41,099 nt of DNA from Pseudomonadota bacterium (lineage in GTDB: Bacteria > Pseudomonadota > Gammaproteobacteria > Steroidobacterales > Steroidobacteraceae). Location of the stretch: contig JANXZZ010000328.1 in NCBI GenBank assembly GCA_025355245.1, forward strand, positions 1-41,099. The letters run 5' to 3'. The position numbers were made by a program, and so were the translations under genes. The first letter of the stretch is position 1, and every line of letters begins with the position of its first letter. Positions 27,864 to 38,472 of this stretch are shown here, piece by piece. A model generated the notes under the pieces. That model did no database searches. It was not told the origin of the DNA and saw only the letters and a program-made list of their open reading frames with translations.

Positions 27864-28256
27864 ATGTCCGAGATACTGGTGCCGGTATCGCCCGGTGAGG
27901 TGCTCGACAAGATCACGATCCTGCGCATTAAGGGCGCGCGGATGACGGACGCAACCAAGCTCGCCAACGTGCGCCGCGAGCTCGAGGTGCTCGAGCGCAC
28001 GTGGCGCGACTCGCCCTACGGCCGCAAGGACGCCGCGAGCGACGAGGCGGCGCTGCAGGCCGTCAACGAGCGCCTGTGGGACATCGAGGACCGGATCCGC
28101 GACAAGGAACGCGCGCGCGCCTTCGATGCGATGTTCATCGAGCTCGCGCGCGCGGTCTACATCGAGAACGACGAGCGCGCGGCGATCAAGAGGCGCATCA
28201 ACGTCGCGCTCGGCTCGACGATCGTCGAGGAAAAGAGCTACGCCCAGTACCGCTGA
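27864..28256 (+). CDS. DUF6165 family protein, uncharacterised
   Basis: The product is 130 residues, soluble and strongly charged: MSEILVPVSPGEVLDKITI then a helical region rich in Arg, Glu and Lys (LANVRRELEVLERTWRD, RLWDIEDRIRDKERARAFD) and a C-terminal IKRRINVALGSTIVEEKSY. This matches DUF6165, whose members typically begin with I-L-V-P-[VI]-S-x-G-E-x-x-D-K-I-T-I-L and are known to me only as small conserved proteins frequently next to glycosyltransferase genes. GAGGAG lies ten bases before the ATG. It is the last gene of the opsX-FkbM-M28 run and converges with the zinc-finger gene across 15 bases. No catalytic motif can be recognised. Confidence 0.78.
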   Translation: MSEILVPVSPGEVLDKITILRIKGARMTDATKLANVRRELEVLERTWRDSPYGRKDAASDEAALQAVNERLWDIEDRIRDKERARAFDAMFIELARAVYIENDERAAIKRRINVALGSTIVEEKSYAQYR

Positions 28257-28271
28257 GCGCGGCCGCGCGCC

Positions 28272-28493
28272 TCAGCGGGCCTGACGCGCCCGCGTCAGGA
28301 AGAACTGCGCTCCGCAGTACGGGCACTTCGACTCGCCGGTCGCCTCGATCGCGAGGTACACGCGCGGGTGGGAGTTCCACAGGTACATCCCCGGCATCGG
28401 ACAGCTGAGCGGCAGGTCGGCTTCGCCGACCTGGTAGCGGTGCTCGGCGTTGGGCTGGATCAGCGTCGGATCGTTGACGACCGGGGCGGCCAT
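28272..28493 (-). CDS. Zinc-finger protein of the zf-CHCC type
   Basis: This 73-residue protein carries a CHCC zinc finger: LSCPMP (Cys), WNSHPRVYLAI (His) and KCPYCGAQF (two Cys), the fold also found in mitochondrial complex I subunit NDUFS6. Bacterial members are small, widely conserved in proteobacteria and of unassigned function. The gene follows glnE on the same strand after 27 bases, probably cotranscribed; in other gammaproteobacteria this finger protein is commonly near glnE/ilvE and LPS core genes. ATG 28493 gives MAAPVVNDPTLIQP, a normal family start. Confidence 0.88.
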   Translation of the reverse strand: MAAPVVNDPTLIQPNAEHRYQVGEADLPLSCPMPGMYLWNSHPRVYLAIEATGESKCPYCGAQFFLTRARQAR

Positions 28494-28520
28494 GGCTGTC
28501 TCGCGGAAAATGCTTCGCGC

Positions 28521-31352
28521 TCAGTATACCGAAGCGGGCGCGGGCACCGGCGAGCCGGGCGGCAGCTGCTCGCCGCGCACCATGACCGCGTCCCACACCG
28601 CCGTGACGAGCGCGCGGGCACGCTCGTGCGGCCCGGCCGGCACGACCGGCCGCCCCTGCTCGAGCGACAGGCGGTGGATCAGGCTGCGGTAACCCCGGTA
28701 GGCATCGACGAGCGCATCGATGAGCGCGTGATCGACGAGTGCGGCCGAGCCCACCGACTCGAGCTGGCGAATGGTATCGGCGAAGGTCACGAGCGCGGGA
28801 TAGCGCGCGCTCGAGCTTAACACCCAGTACTGCGCCAGGAACTCGATGTCGGCGACGCCGCCCGGGTCCTGCTTGATGTCGAACTCCTCCGCACCCGCGC
28901 GCGAGAGCTCGCGCCGCATGCGATCGCGCATGCCGCGCACGTCCTCGCGCAGCGAGTCGCGCCCGACCCCGCTGCACAGGAGCTCCACGCGAGCCGCCTC
29001 GAACTGGGCGCGGATCGCGGGGGTCCCGGCGACCGCGCGCGAGTGCAGCAGCGCCTGGTGCTCCCAGGTCCACGCTTCGCTCCTCTGGTAGTCGATGAAC
29101 GCCTGCACCTGCGTGACCAGCATGCCGCCCTTGCCGCTTGGCCTCAGGCGCATGTCGACCTCGTAGAGTCGTCCGGCGGCCGTGTGTACGGAGAGCAGGT
29201 GCACGATCTTCTGGCCGAGGCGCAGGAAGAAGACGGCGTTGTCGATAACCTTGGGTCCGGTGGTCTCCTGCACGTCGCCCGTGGAGTCGTGCAGGAACAC
29301 GATATCGAGATCCGAACCGTAGCCGAGCTCGTGGCCGCCGAGCTTGCCGTAGCCGACCGCCGCGACACCGCACACGCGCCGTCCGGCCGGGCCCGCGCAG
29401 GTCGGCGCGCCGTACAGCGCCGTCACCGCGCGCCAGGCGTGTGCCATCGCCCACTCGAGAATGAGCTCGGCAATGTCGGTCAGCCGGTCGCTGACCTGCA
29501 TGAGCGGCAGGCGCCCGGTGAGGTCGAACAGCGCCACGCGGAACACTGCGGCGCGCTGAAACTGCCGCAGCGCCTCGATGCTGCGCTCCTCGTCGTCGGC
29601 GTCCGCCTCGCGCCTGAGTTCGAGTTCCCGGGTGAGCTCCGCGCGGCTCGGCGCTTCCTCGAACAGGCGCTGGTCGACGAGCTCGTCGAGCAGCAGCGGA
29701 AACGCCGCCACCTGCGCGGGCAGGAAGTTCCCGAGCGTGCAGATCTCGACCAGGCGCGCGAGCGCGAGCGAGTTCTCGTTGAGCAGCGCGAGGTAGGCCG
29801 TGCGCGCGCCGATCGCCTCGACGACCGAGAGCGCACGCCGCATCGTCGCGGTGGGTTCCGGCCGGCGCGCGACCTCGGCGAGCAGGCGCGGCAGGAGCGC
29901 GTGCAGGCGCCGGCGGCCGGGCTCGTCGAGCCGACGGTAGTAACCCGAGCCCTTGAGCGTGGCGAGCAGCGCAGCGATGCCATCGGGGGCGGCGATGCCG
30001 AGCGAGCCGAGCGCCGCGGCAAGATCCGCGGGCGCTGCCAGGCTGCTGAAGGCCGACTCGAAGTCGCCGGCCGCCGGCGGCGTGGCGCCGCCGCCCGCGA
30101 GCACCAGCGCCTCGAAATGCCGTGCGACGGTCGCGCGTTCGGCCTCGATCGCGGCGCCGAGCGCGGGCCAGCCGTCCATGTCCATCGCGGCCGCCAGCGC
30201 CGCGCGCCGCGCGGGTTCCACGGGCAGCTGGTGGGTCTGCTCGTCGCGATACATCTGCAGGCGGTTTTCGAGGCGCCGCAGGAAATCGTAGGCCGCGCGC
30301 AGCTCGCGGACCGCGGATTCGGGCAGCAGCTTCTGCCCGGCCAGCCGTGGCAGCACCGTCAGCAGCGAGGCGGGCCGCAGGCGCGCATCGCTGCCGCCGC
30401 GCACCAGTTGCAGCGCCTGCACGATGAACTCGATCTCGCGGATCCCGCCGCGGCCGAGCTTGATATTGTCGTTGAGGTCGCGGCGTTCGACCTCGCGGCT
30501 GATCATGGCCTTCATCTCGCGCAGCGATTCGATGACGCCGAAGTCGAGGTAGCGCCGGAACACGAACGGCCGCACGACGTTGTGGAAGAGCGTCTCGTAG
30601 TCGGCGGCGCCGGTGATCGCGCGCGCCTTGATCCAGGCGTAGCGTTCCCAGTCCCGGCCGTGCTCCTGCAGGTAGCCCTCGAGCGCCGCGAAGCTCGAGA
30701 CCAGCGGACCAGAGTCCCCGAACGGCCGCAAGCGCATGTCGACGCGATAGACGAAGCCGTCGACGGTGCTGGCATCGAGGAGCTGGATGAGCTTCTGCCC
30801 GCAGCGCGTGAAGTACTCGAAGTTGTCGACCGCGCGCGGCCCGTCGGTCTCCCCGCCCTCGGGGTACAGGAAGATGAGGTCGACGTCCGAGGAGAAGTTG
30901 AGCTCCGCGCCGCCCAGCTTGCCCATGCCGACCACGATCAGCGTCTGGGCGCGGCCGTTCGCGTCGCAGGGCGTGCCGTAGCGCGCGCCGAGCGAGCGCG
31001 TCGCGAAGGTGCAGGCGACGCGGATCGCCGCGTCCGCGAGGCTCGAGAGCGCCGCGAGCGTCGCTGCCGTGTCGTCGATGCCGGTGAGGTCGCGCCAGGC
31101 GATGCGCGCGAGCTGGCGCCTGCGCGCCCGGCGCAGCTCCGCCATGAACAGCACCTCGTCGGTGAGCGCTTCGGCGGCGGCGAATGGCGCGGCCTCGAGC
31201 CGGTCGGGCGCGCTCACGATGTCGCGATCCGCGATCAGTGCCTCGGCCACGAACTCGCTCGAGGCGAGCACGCGCGCGAGCGTCGCGGGCGCCGTGTCCG
31301 GCACCGCGTTCGCCGCGCGCAGCCGCGCCAAGGCCCGCTCACTCACCGGCAC
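28521..31352 (-). CDS. glnE: Bifunctional glutamine synthetase adenylyltransferase/adenylyl-removing enzyme
   Basis: GlnE adenylylates and deadenylylates glutamine synthetase in response to PII and glutamine. The product of about 943 residues contains two nucleotidyltransferase domains: the N-terminal one with GMGKLGGAELNFSSDVDLIFLYPE and the C-terminal one with GYGKLGGHELGYGSDLDIVFLHDS, each with the paired aspartates, joined by helical regulatory regions (GRGGIREIEFIVQALQL and KQDPGGVADIEFLAQYW). GTG 31352 is chosen because GGGGGC precedes it and the protein then begins PVSERALARLRAANAV; TTG 31415 (21 codons longer) is an alternative. It diverges from the frameshifted GDP-mannose dehydratase gene. 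The intergenic 31353-31546 region holds an isolated TATACT (31427-31432) but no convincing full promoter. Confidence 0.96.
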   Translation of the reverse strand: MPVSERALARLRAANAVPDTAPATLARVLASSEFVAEALIADRDIVSAPDRLEAAPFAAAEALTDEVLFMAELRRARRRQLARIAWRDLTGIDDTAATLAALSSLADAAIRVACTFATRSLGARYGTPCDANGRAQTLIVVGMGKLGGAELNFSSDVDLIFLYPEGGETDGPRAVDNFEYFTRCGQKLIQLLDASTVDGFVYRVDMRLRPFGDSGPLVSSFAALEGYLQEHGRDWERYAWIKARAITGAADYETLFHNVVRPFVFRRYLDFGVIESLREMKAMISREVERRDLNDNIKLGRGGIREIEFIVQALQLVRGGSDARLRPASLLTVLPRLAGQKLLPESAVRELRAAYDFLRRLENRLQMYRDEQTHQLPVEPARRAALAAAMDMDGWPALGAAIEAERATVARHFEALVLAGGGATPPAAGDFESAFSSLAAPADLAAALGSLGIAAPDGIAALLATLKGSGYYRRLDEPGRRRLHALLPRLLAEVARRPEPTATMRRALSVVEAIGARTAYLALLNENSLALARLVEICTLGNFLPAQVAAFPLLLDELVDQRLFEEAPSRAELTRELELRREADADDEERSIEALRQFQRAAVFRVALFDLTGRLPLMQVSDRLTDIAELILEWAMAHAWRAVTALYGAPTCAGPAGRRVCGVAAVGYGKLGGHELGYGSDLDIVFLHDSTGDVQETTGPKVIDNAVFFLRLGQKIVHLLSVHTAAGRLYEVDMRLRPSGKGGMLVTQVQAFIDYQRSEAWTWEHQALLHSRAVAGTPAIRAQFEAARVELLCSGVGRDSLREDVRGMRDRMRRELSRAGAEEFDIKQDPGGVADIEFLAQYWVLSSSARYPALVTFADTIRQLESVGSAALVDHALIDALVDAYRGYRSLIHRLSLEQGRPVVPAGPHERARALVTAVWDAVMVRGEQLPPGSPVPAPASVY

Positions 31353-31546
31353 GAGACTGCCCCCGAGCACGGCGAACCGTGCGGCTTGCCCACATCGCGC
31401 GAATCCCCCGACCAAAAAAGCGGCGCTATACTGACTTCCAGTGTGTCATTACTTGCGTACTTAGTTTAGCGGGCGCTGCGCGCGGCTGCGGCCCGGATCC
31501 ATCCCGCCGCGCTCACTCCTGTCCCGGTGAAAGGCCAGCCGACCCC

Positions 31547-32496
31547 ATGAAAGCTCTCATCTGCGGCGTCGGCGGACAGGACGGCGCGTACCTGGCGAAG
31601 TTTCTGATCGACAAGGGCTACGAGGTCTGGGGCACGTCCCGGGACGCCCAGGTCGCGACTTTCGCAAACCTCGACACACTCGGCGTGAAGTGCAAGGTGA
31701 CGCTGCGCTCCATGGCGCCGAAGGATTTTCGGAGCGTCATGACGGTCCTCTACGACTGCCAGCCGGACGAGGTCTACTTCCTTTCGAGCCAAAGCTCCGT
31801 CGGCCTCTCGTTCGAACAGCCGGCGGAGACACTCGAGAGCATTTGCCTCGGCGTCCTCAACGTGATGGAAGTGATCCGCCTGCTCAAGCGCCCGACGCGG
31901 CTCTACCACGCAAGCTCGAGCGAATGCTTCGGTACCGCCGCCGCAGGGCCGGCAAACGAGCACACGCCGTTCGCGCCGCGCAGCCCCTATGCCGTCGCAA
32001 GGCATCGGCGCACTGGCTGGTCGAGAACTACCGCGAGGCGTACTCGCTCTATGCCTGCAACGGCATTCTCTTCAATCACGAGTCGCCGCTGCGCCCGCAC
32101 CGATTCGTGACTCGGAAGATCGCCGCCGCCGCCGTTCGGATCGCGCGCGGGGCGCCCGAGCGCCTGGTGGTCGGTCGGCTCGACATCATCCGCGACTGGG
32201 GCTGGGCACCGGAGTACATCGAGGCGATGTGGAAGATGCTGCAGCAGCCCTCCCCGAAGGACTATGTCATCGCGACCGGGGAGTCGAATTCACTCCAGGA
32301 TTTCGTCGCGGCGGCGTTCCAGTCTCTCGGGCTCGACTGGCGCAAGCACGTTGACTCCGACCGCGCGCTGTTTCGACCCACCGACCTGCAGACCAGCTAT
32401 GCGAACCCCGAGCTCGCGGCGCGCGAACTCGGCTGGCGAGCGACCCGTCGCATGAGCGACGTCGTCCGCGAGATGGTGGCGGCGGAATCCGCGTAG
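31547..32496 (+). pseudogene. gmd: GDP-mannose 4,6-dehydratase gene with a frameshift at the catalytic lysine
   Basis: Two overlapping frames together encode a normal short-chain dehydratase that would convert GDP-mannose to GDP-4-keto-6-deoxymannose, the precursor of deoxyhexoses such as rhamnose or fucose. Frame one (from ATG 31547) reads MKALICGVGGQDGAYLAKFL through SSSECFG to SPYAVA; the other continues KASAHWLVENYREAYSLY, FNHESPLRPHRFVTRKI, IRDWGWAPEYIEAM and ATGESNSLQDFV to TAG 32496. One A is missing at about 31999-32000: the codon pair reads GCAAGGCA where GCAAAGGCA is expected, so Y148-x-x-x-K152 loses its lysine codon. Restored, the protein is 316 residues, close to family length. 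It is either a real inactivating mutation or a sequencing/assembly error; the base context is not a programmed slippery site. Confidence 0.85.
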
Positions 32497-32510
32497 CGCG
32501 GCTCGATCGG

Positions 32511-33488
32511 ATGGCCATTCCCCCGACTAACCTCGCAGGCAGCATCCCGCGCCCGACCGACCGCGAGCGTCGGGTGCTCGCGGTGCGGCTCTGCAACTGG
32601 GTCGGCGAGGTCGTGCTCGCGCTGCCGACGCTGCGGCGCCTCGAGGCCGCCGGCTACGAGCTCACGCTGGTCGGCAAGGGCTGGGCACCGGGTCTGCTCG
32701 CCGGCAGCGGCTGGCCCGTGACGGTGCGGGCCAAGGGCATCCGCGCGGCCGGGCGGCAGCTCGCCGCGCTGCGGCGCGAACAAGGTCCCGCGGCGCGGGC
32801 GCCGTCGGCGTTCCTGTTGACCAAGTCCTTCTCCTCGGCGCTCGAGGCGCGGCTTGGAGGCTGGCGCGGCGTCGGCTACGCGCGCGACGGACGCAGCTTC
32901 CTGCTCGCTTGCGCCTACCCGCTGCCGCGATTCGAGCACGCCGCGCACGCCTACTGGCATCTCGCCAGCTGCTTCCTCGGCACGGCCGCGCCCTACCCGC
33001 TCGTGACCGAGCTCAGGCCCTCCGCCGACCAGTTGCGCCGCGCGGATGCGATTCTCGGGGAGCAGGGTCTCGCCGGACGCGCCTTCGTGCTGCTGTGCCC
33101 GTTCTCCGGGGCCGACGACCGCGAGGGCCGCAAGCTCTGGCCGGGCTTTGCCGAGCTCGGTCGCCGGCTCGCCGCGCGCGGGATCGCGACCGCCGTCTGC
33201 CCGGGACCCGGCGAGGAGTCGCGCGCGGCGGCGACCCTGCCCGCGGCGCAGCAGCTCGTCGGCCTCGACCTTGGGGTCTACGCCGCGCTGCTGTCGCGGG
33301 CCGCCGCGGTGGTCGCGAACGATACTGGCCCCGGCCATCTCGCGGCGGCGGTGGGCGCGCGCCTCATCGCCGTCTTCGGCCCGCATTCGGTGCGTGCGTG
33401 GGCGCCGCTCGGCGCGCGGGTCACGTTCCTGCAGGAACCGAGCGGCTGGCCGTCGTTCGAGCAGGTCACGGCACTGCTGCCGCTCTAG
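32511..33488 (+). CDS. Glycosyltransferase family 9 protein (heptosyltransferase II-like)
   Basis: The 325-residue product has the family 9 layout: VRLCNWVGEVVLALPTLRRL at the start, a GYELTLVGKGWAP strand, and the donor-binding block VVANDTGPGHLAAAVGARLIAVFGP. It lacks the clear SAIGD spelling of OpsX and has WVGE instead, as some heptosyltransferase II-like enzymes do. It begins 14 bases after the gmd stop, so it is likely cotranscribed with that gene. The acceptor is unknown, though outer-core heptose transfer is a reasonable guess from the neighbourhood. The assignment to family 9 is firm; the role is inferred. Confidence 0.85.
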   Translation: MAIPPTNLAGSIPRPTDRERRVLAVRLCNWVGEVVLALPTLRRLEAAGYELTLVGKGWAPGLLAGSGWPVTVRAKGIRAAGRQLAALRREQGPAARAPSAFLLTKSFSSALEARLGGWRGVGYARDGRSFLLACAYPLPRFEHAAHAYWHLASCFLGTAAPYPLVTELRPSADQLRRADAILGEQGLAGRAFVLLCPFSGADDREGRKLWPGFAELGRRLAARGIATAVCPGPGEESRAAATLPAAQQLVGLDLGVYAALLSRAAAVVANDTGPGHLAAAVGARLIAVFGPHSVRAWAPLGARVTFLQEPSGWPSFEQVTALLPL

Positions 33489-33509
33489 GAGCGGCATTCG
33501 CCGCGAGCC

Positions 33510-33938
33510 TCACGGCGCCTCGAAGCTGACGCTGCCGATCCAGTTCCGCTTGCGCCGCGCTAGGCGGCGCTCCTCGGATTCCGCATCGAACGTGGCTGCG
33601 GTCGCGCGCTCGATGAGCGCCGGATCAACGTTCTCGAAGGCGTTGATGCTGACGACGGCGTAGAGATGCCCGTCGATCCGGCTCGTGACGACCGGCACGA
33701 CCCCGCAGCGCGCGCACACGTGGAAGTCCGCGGTGCGCGTGCCGAAGGAGTAGGTCGAGGCCGCGTGCGCCTCATGCACGCGGACCCGGAGCACGCCCGC
33801 GGGATTCGAGGTCCAGACGCCGCCGTGCTTCTGGCAGAACGTGCAGGTGCACGCGCGCGCGGGAATCACCGCCGGTGCCGGTCGCCACTCGAGCGCGAAG
33901 GAAATGTTCCCGCAGTGGCACTTTCCCTGGATCAGCAT
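33510..33938 (-). CDS. GFA-family (CENP-V/glutathione-dependent formaldehyde-activating-like) zinc protein
   Basis: This 142-residue product has the GFA fold's cysteine pattern: CHCGNISFALEW near residue 7, ACTCTFCQKHGGVW near 30 and CARCGVVPVV near 75. Such proteins bind zinc, and some use glutathione adducts, but most members have no proven activity. ATG 33938 is chosen because GGAGG lies seven bases upstream; the longer frame to 34145 is not supported. It stands downstream of the family 4 glycosyltransferase on the same strand, separated by 37 bases, and converges with the family 9 gene. Nothing in the surroundings explains its role. Confidence 0.87.
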   Translation of the reverse strand: MLIQGKCHCGNISFALEWRPAPAVIPARACTCTFCQKHGGVWTSNPAGVLRVRVHEAHAASTYSFGTRTADFHVCARCGVVPVVTSRIDGHLYAVVSINAFENVDPALIERATAATFDAESEERRLARRKRNWIGSVSFEAP

Positions 33939-33975
33939 CGAGCCTCCTTCAGCGGCGCATCGCCCCGGGCCCCGC

Positions 33976-35178
33976 TCAACGCGGCCGCAGCCACGCCTCG
34001 AGACGCGCGGGCAGCAAGGCGCTGTCGAAGCGTCGTTTCGCGCTCGCGAATGCGCGCGCGCGCAGTTCATCGATCGCCACGCGATCGAGCGCCGCGCAGC
34101 GCCCGATTGCGTCGGCGACGCTGGCCGCGTCGAAGGGATCGGCAATCAGTCCCGCGGCACCGCCGTCAAGAATCTCGACCGGACCGCCGTGATCGGGTCC
34201 TATCGCGACGAGGCCGGCGGCGAGCGCCTCGCCGAAGACGAGCCCGAAAGGCTCGTCGGCCGGCATCGCCGCGAACGCATGGCATTGGCTGCGCAGCGCG
34301 CCGAGTTCCTGCTGCGAGATCCAGCCGTGGATGCGCACGGCCGCGGCCGCCCTGGTGCCCGCGAGCCAGCGCTCGATGCCCTCGCGCTCGTGACCGGCGC
34401 CGACGACCTCGAGCAGGACCGGCGCGTCGGTGCTCGCGAGGAACTTCTCGAACCCCGCGAGCAGGAGCGCCAAGCCCTTGAGCGGCGCGAAGCCGCCCAT
34501 CGTCAGGATCCTGAGCGGGCCGGTGCGCGGCGCAGCCGGCGGCAGCTCGGCGGGAAAGTCGACCGGACAGTGCATCACCGTCGGCTCGCGCCCGAAGATG
34601 GCGCGCACCGTGCCCGCCGTGGCCGCGCTGTTGGCCGCGATCGCATCGAGGTGCGCGACGCCGGCGCGATCGGTCGCGCGCTTGCCGCGGTAGCGCGGGT
34701 TGAGCGCGAGGTTGCAGCGCGATTTCCTGAGCGCGCGGCGGTAATACTCGGCGATCGGCGCGCCGGGATCGATGCGCCCCGCCGTGTAGGCGCGATTGAG
34801 TCCCGGTCGCGTCTCGGGCACGTACAGCGCGCGAAACGGCTCCTCGCAGTACCAGAAGCGCCGCGCCCCGGTGCTCGCATGGCCGAGGTAGGCGCTCGCC
34901 GGATAGTTGTGAGCGACCGCCACGTCGCGATCGCCGAGTGCCGCGCCGAGCGCGTCCACGGTGGCCCGGTCCGGCGCACCGTTCCAGTGGCGGCGCGGGA
35001 CGGGCAGGAACGCGGGCGCGAGCGCACGATCCTCGGCCGTGAACGCCTCCGGCTTCCAGTCGAAGCACAAGAGCTTCACGTCCCAGCCGAGCGCGCGCAG
35101 CGCGTGCGCCTGCACGAACACGATCTTCTCGGCGCCGCGCGGCGCATCGAAGTGCGGATGGACCAGGGCGACCTTCAC
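33976..35178 (-). CDS. Glycosyltransferase family 4 protein (GT-B fold)
   Basis: The 400-residue product has the N-terminal strand of GT4 enzymes (MKVALVHPHFDAPRGAEKIV, where RGAEK sits in the sugar-donor loop), a middle IAANSAATAGTVRAIFGR acceptor region, and the C-terminal donor site with ILTMGGFAPLKGLALLL, LLEVVGAGHEREGIERW, IHGWISQQEL and MPADEPFGLVFGEALAAGLVAIGP. The E-x7-E motif of retaining transferases is present as EPFGLVFGE. It is probably cytosolic or membrane-associated and builds LPS outer core or another surface glycan. Its ATG overlaps the stop of the preceding gene (35175-35178) by four bases, so the two are translationally coupled. Confidence 0.88.
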   Translation of the reverse strand: MKVALVHPHFDAPRGAEKIVFVQAHALRALGWDVKLLCFDWKPEAFTAEDRALAPAFLPVPRRHWNGAPDRATVDALGAALGDRDVAVAHNYPASAYLGHASTGARRFWYCEEPFRALYVPETRPGLNRAYTAGRIDPGAPIAEYYRRALRKSRCNLALNPRYRGKRATDRAGVAHLDAIAANSAATAGTVRAIFGREPTVMHCPVDFPAELPPAAPRTGPLRILTMGGFAPLKGLALLLAGFEKFLASTDAPVLLEVVGAGHEREGIERWLAGTRAAAAVRIHGWISQQELGALRSQCHAFAAMPADEPFGLVFGEALAAGLVAIGPDHGGPVEILDGGAAGLIADPFDAASVADAIGRCAALDRVAIDELRARAFASAKRRFDSALLPARLEAWLRPR

Positions 35179-36185
35179 GGCGCGGCGCCAAGCGCCGCGA
35201 GCGCGCGCGCGAGGCGCGCCGGGAACTCGCGCTTGTTGGCGAGGAACCAGTCGCGTGCCTGGTCACCGAGCCGCTGCCGCCCGGCCGTGCCGAGCGCGAG
35301 CGCGCGCTCGACCGACTCCGCGAGCGCGGCCGTATCGCAGCCGTAGGTGGTCGCGAGATGCTGGCGACCGATGGCCGTCGCGCGAACGAGCAGCCCGCGT
35401 TCGGTCGTGACGAGCTCGTTCATGGGCGCGGCATCGGTCGCGAGCACCACGGCACCGGCGCTTTCGGCTTCCGCGATGTAGTGGCCCCAGCCCTCGGTCT
35501 CCGAGGTGCAGAGGTGGATGCCGTTCTCGTTCTGCAGCCGGCGCAGCTCGGCATCGCCGAGGAACTCGGTTTGCCAGCGGATGTTGGCCGCCTTGGGGCG
35601 GGTCGGCGCGCCCGGCAGGCTCTGCACGATCGTGAGCAGCGGCCACTCGGGATGCAGCGCCCAGAGCGCGGCCAGGCGCGCCGTGCCCTTCATGCGGCTC
35701 ATGCCCGCGACGTGCAGGAATGTGCCCGCGCGCGCGCTGCCGGCGAGGGCGCGATCCTCGCTGTCGAAGCCGATCAGCGCCGTGGCAGGCGCAAGCGGCT
35801 GGAAAAGCGCGAGCGTGTTCCGGGTCTTGGCCCACACCGCATCGAAAGCGCCCAGCAGCCGCGCGTCGTGGCGATCAAAGAACTCCGGGTTCGGCACGAT
35901 GACGTTGTGCCGCGCGCGGTGCAGCTGCTCAGGCCAGGCATGCTCGAGCATCACCGTCACGTCGAAGGGCGCGCGCCTACCGCTCGCCGCGCGCTGCCGG
36001 CTGCGCGCCAGGCGCCAAGCCGCAAATGCGCGCACAGGTCCGAGCTTGCGTCGCCGGCGCGCGTGCTTCGAGGGCACCGTTACCGTCACGGCGCAGCCGA
36101 GTGCGCGCAACGCCGCGCCGAGCAGCACGATGTCGCGCGAGTTGCCGACGCCGTTCTCGAACGCAACCAGATTGACGCTCGTCAC
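35175..36185 (-). CDS. Glycosyltransferase, GT-B type (GT4-like)
   Basis: The 336-residue product starts MTSVNLVAFENGVGNSRDIVLLGAALRALG, a GT-B-type first strand, and has GTFLHVAGMSRMKGTARLAALW in the second domain, then WQTEFLGDAELRRLQNENGIHLCTSETEGWGHYIAEAESAGAVVLATD, where E-x7-E (ETEGWGHYIAEAE) marks the retaining-transferase donor site. The start is GTG 36185. It overlaps the next gene by four bases (ATGA), forming a two-gene transcription unit with it. Sugar donor and acceptor are unknown. The pair runs away from groEL, whose terminator hairpin lies 140 bases beyond its start. Confidence 0.8.
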   Translation of the reverse strand: MTSVNLVAFENGVGNSRDIVLLGAALRALGCAVTVTVPSKHARRRRKLGPVRAFAAWRLARSRQRAASGRRAPFDVTVMLEHAWPEQLHRARHNVIVPNPEFFDRHDARLLGAFDAVWAKTRNTLALFQPLAPATALIGFDSEDRALAGSARAGTFLHVAGMSRMKGTARLAALWALHPEWPLLTIVQSLPGAPTRPKAANIRWQTEFLGDAELRRLQNENGIHLCTSETEGWGHYIAEAESAGAVVLATDAAPMNELVTTERGLLVRATAIGRQHLATTYGCDTAALAESVERALALGTAGRQRLGDQARDWFLANKREFPARLARALAALGAAP

Positions 36186-36323
36186 CCGCGCGGCATCCTC
36201 AGCAATCGGTCAGTCGGGGCTCGGGAGCAGGCGCGCACCGCAGGCGGCGCCGCGGAGCACCCTACCGGAGGCGGTCGTCGGCGCACAAGTACGCGCGGGA
36301 TTCGGTGGCGGCTCCACAAACGA

Positions 36324-36348
36324 CGAAGCCCCGCCGAGCGGGGCTTCG
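36324..36348 (-). terminator. Terminator hairpin downstream of groEL
   Basis: A perfect 11-bp stem (36324-36334 with 36338-36348) closes on a three-base loop. Read on the minus strand it follows the groEL stop by about 60 bases and is followed by TCGTTTG, a rather weak T tract. It probably terminates the groESL transcript. Confidence 0.65.
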
Positions 36349-36409
36349 AAGTGCTTTCATCAAGCGGGGCTCCGCCAGCCGGGAAGATCCCGGCCGGCGG
36401 CGCGGGGGA

Positions 36410-38101
<1,692 letters not shown>

Positions 38102-38401
38102 TTACTTGCCTTCGATAACGGCCATGATGTCTTCCTCGCGCATCACGAGGACGTCGTCACCGTCGACCTTCACTTCCGTGCCGCTGTACTTGCCGAACAG
38201 CACCTTGTCGCCAATCTTGACGTCGAGCGGGCGCACTTCGCCGCTCTCGAGAATCTTGCCCTTGCCGACGGCGATCACGCGGCCCTTGATCGGCTTCTCG
38301 GTGGCCGTGTCCGGGATCACGATCCCGCCCGGTGACTTGCGCTCATCATCTTCGCGCTTGACGATCACGCGGTCGTGTAACGGACGAATTTTTGTCGACA
38401 T
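38102..38401 (-). CDS. groES: Co-chaperonin GroES (Hsp10)
   Basis: The 99-residue product begins [18 protein letters not shown] and has the mobile-loop [13 protein letters not shown] that docks to GroEL, then [24 protein letters not shown] and [17 protein letters not shown]. The open frame extends upstream to 38479, but ATG 38401 is the family start and is preceded on its strand by AGGAGG. It is the first gene of the groES-groEL operon. Confidence 0.98.
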   Translation of the reverse strand: MSTKIRPLHDRVIVKREDDERKSPGGIVIPDTATEKPIKGRVIAVGKGKILESGEVRPLDVKIGDKVLFGKYSGTEVKVDGDDVLVMREEDIMAVIEGK

Positions 38402-38472
38402 CGTTGTCCTCCTGAGGGAGACATTGGGAGATTCGGAGACCCTCGAGGGGTCGCGGACCCGGGAAGAGGTTG

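Noticed and set aside
29043..31469. An 808-codon open frame on the plus strand opposite glnE
   Set aside because: It is composed almost wholly of Arg, Ala, Glu, Asp and Val without recognisable domains, and glnE on the other strand is unmistakable.
31416..31546. A strong divergent promoter between glnE and gmd
   Set aside because: Only an isolated TATACT (31427-31432) is present, with no -35 box at a suitable distance on either strand.
31985..32004. Programmed -1 frameshifting in the gmd gene
   Set aside because: No slippery heptamer or downstream stimulatory structure is apparent, and a single missing base restores a normal family protein.
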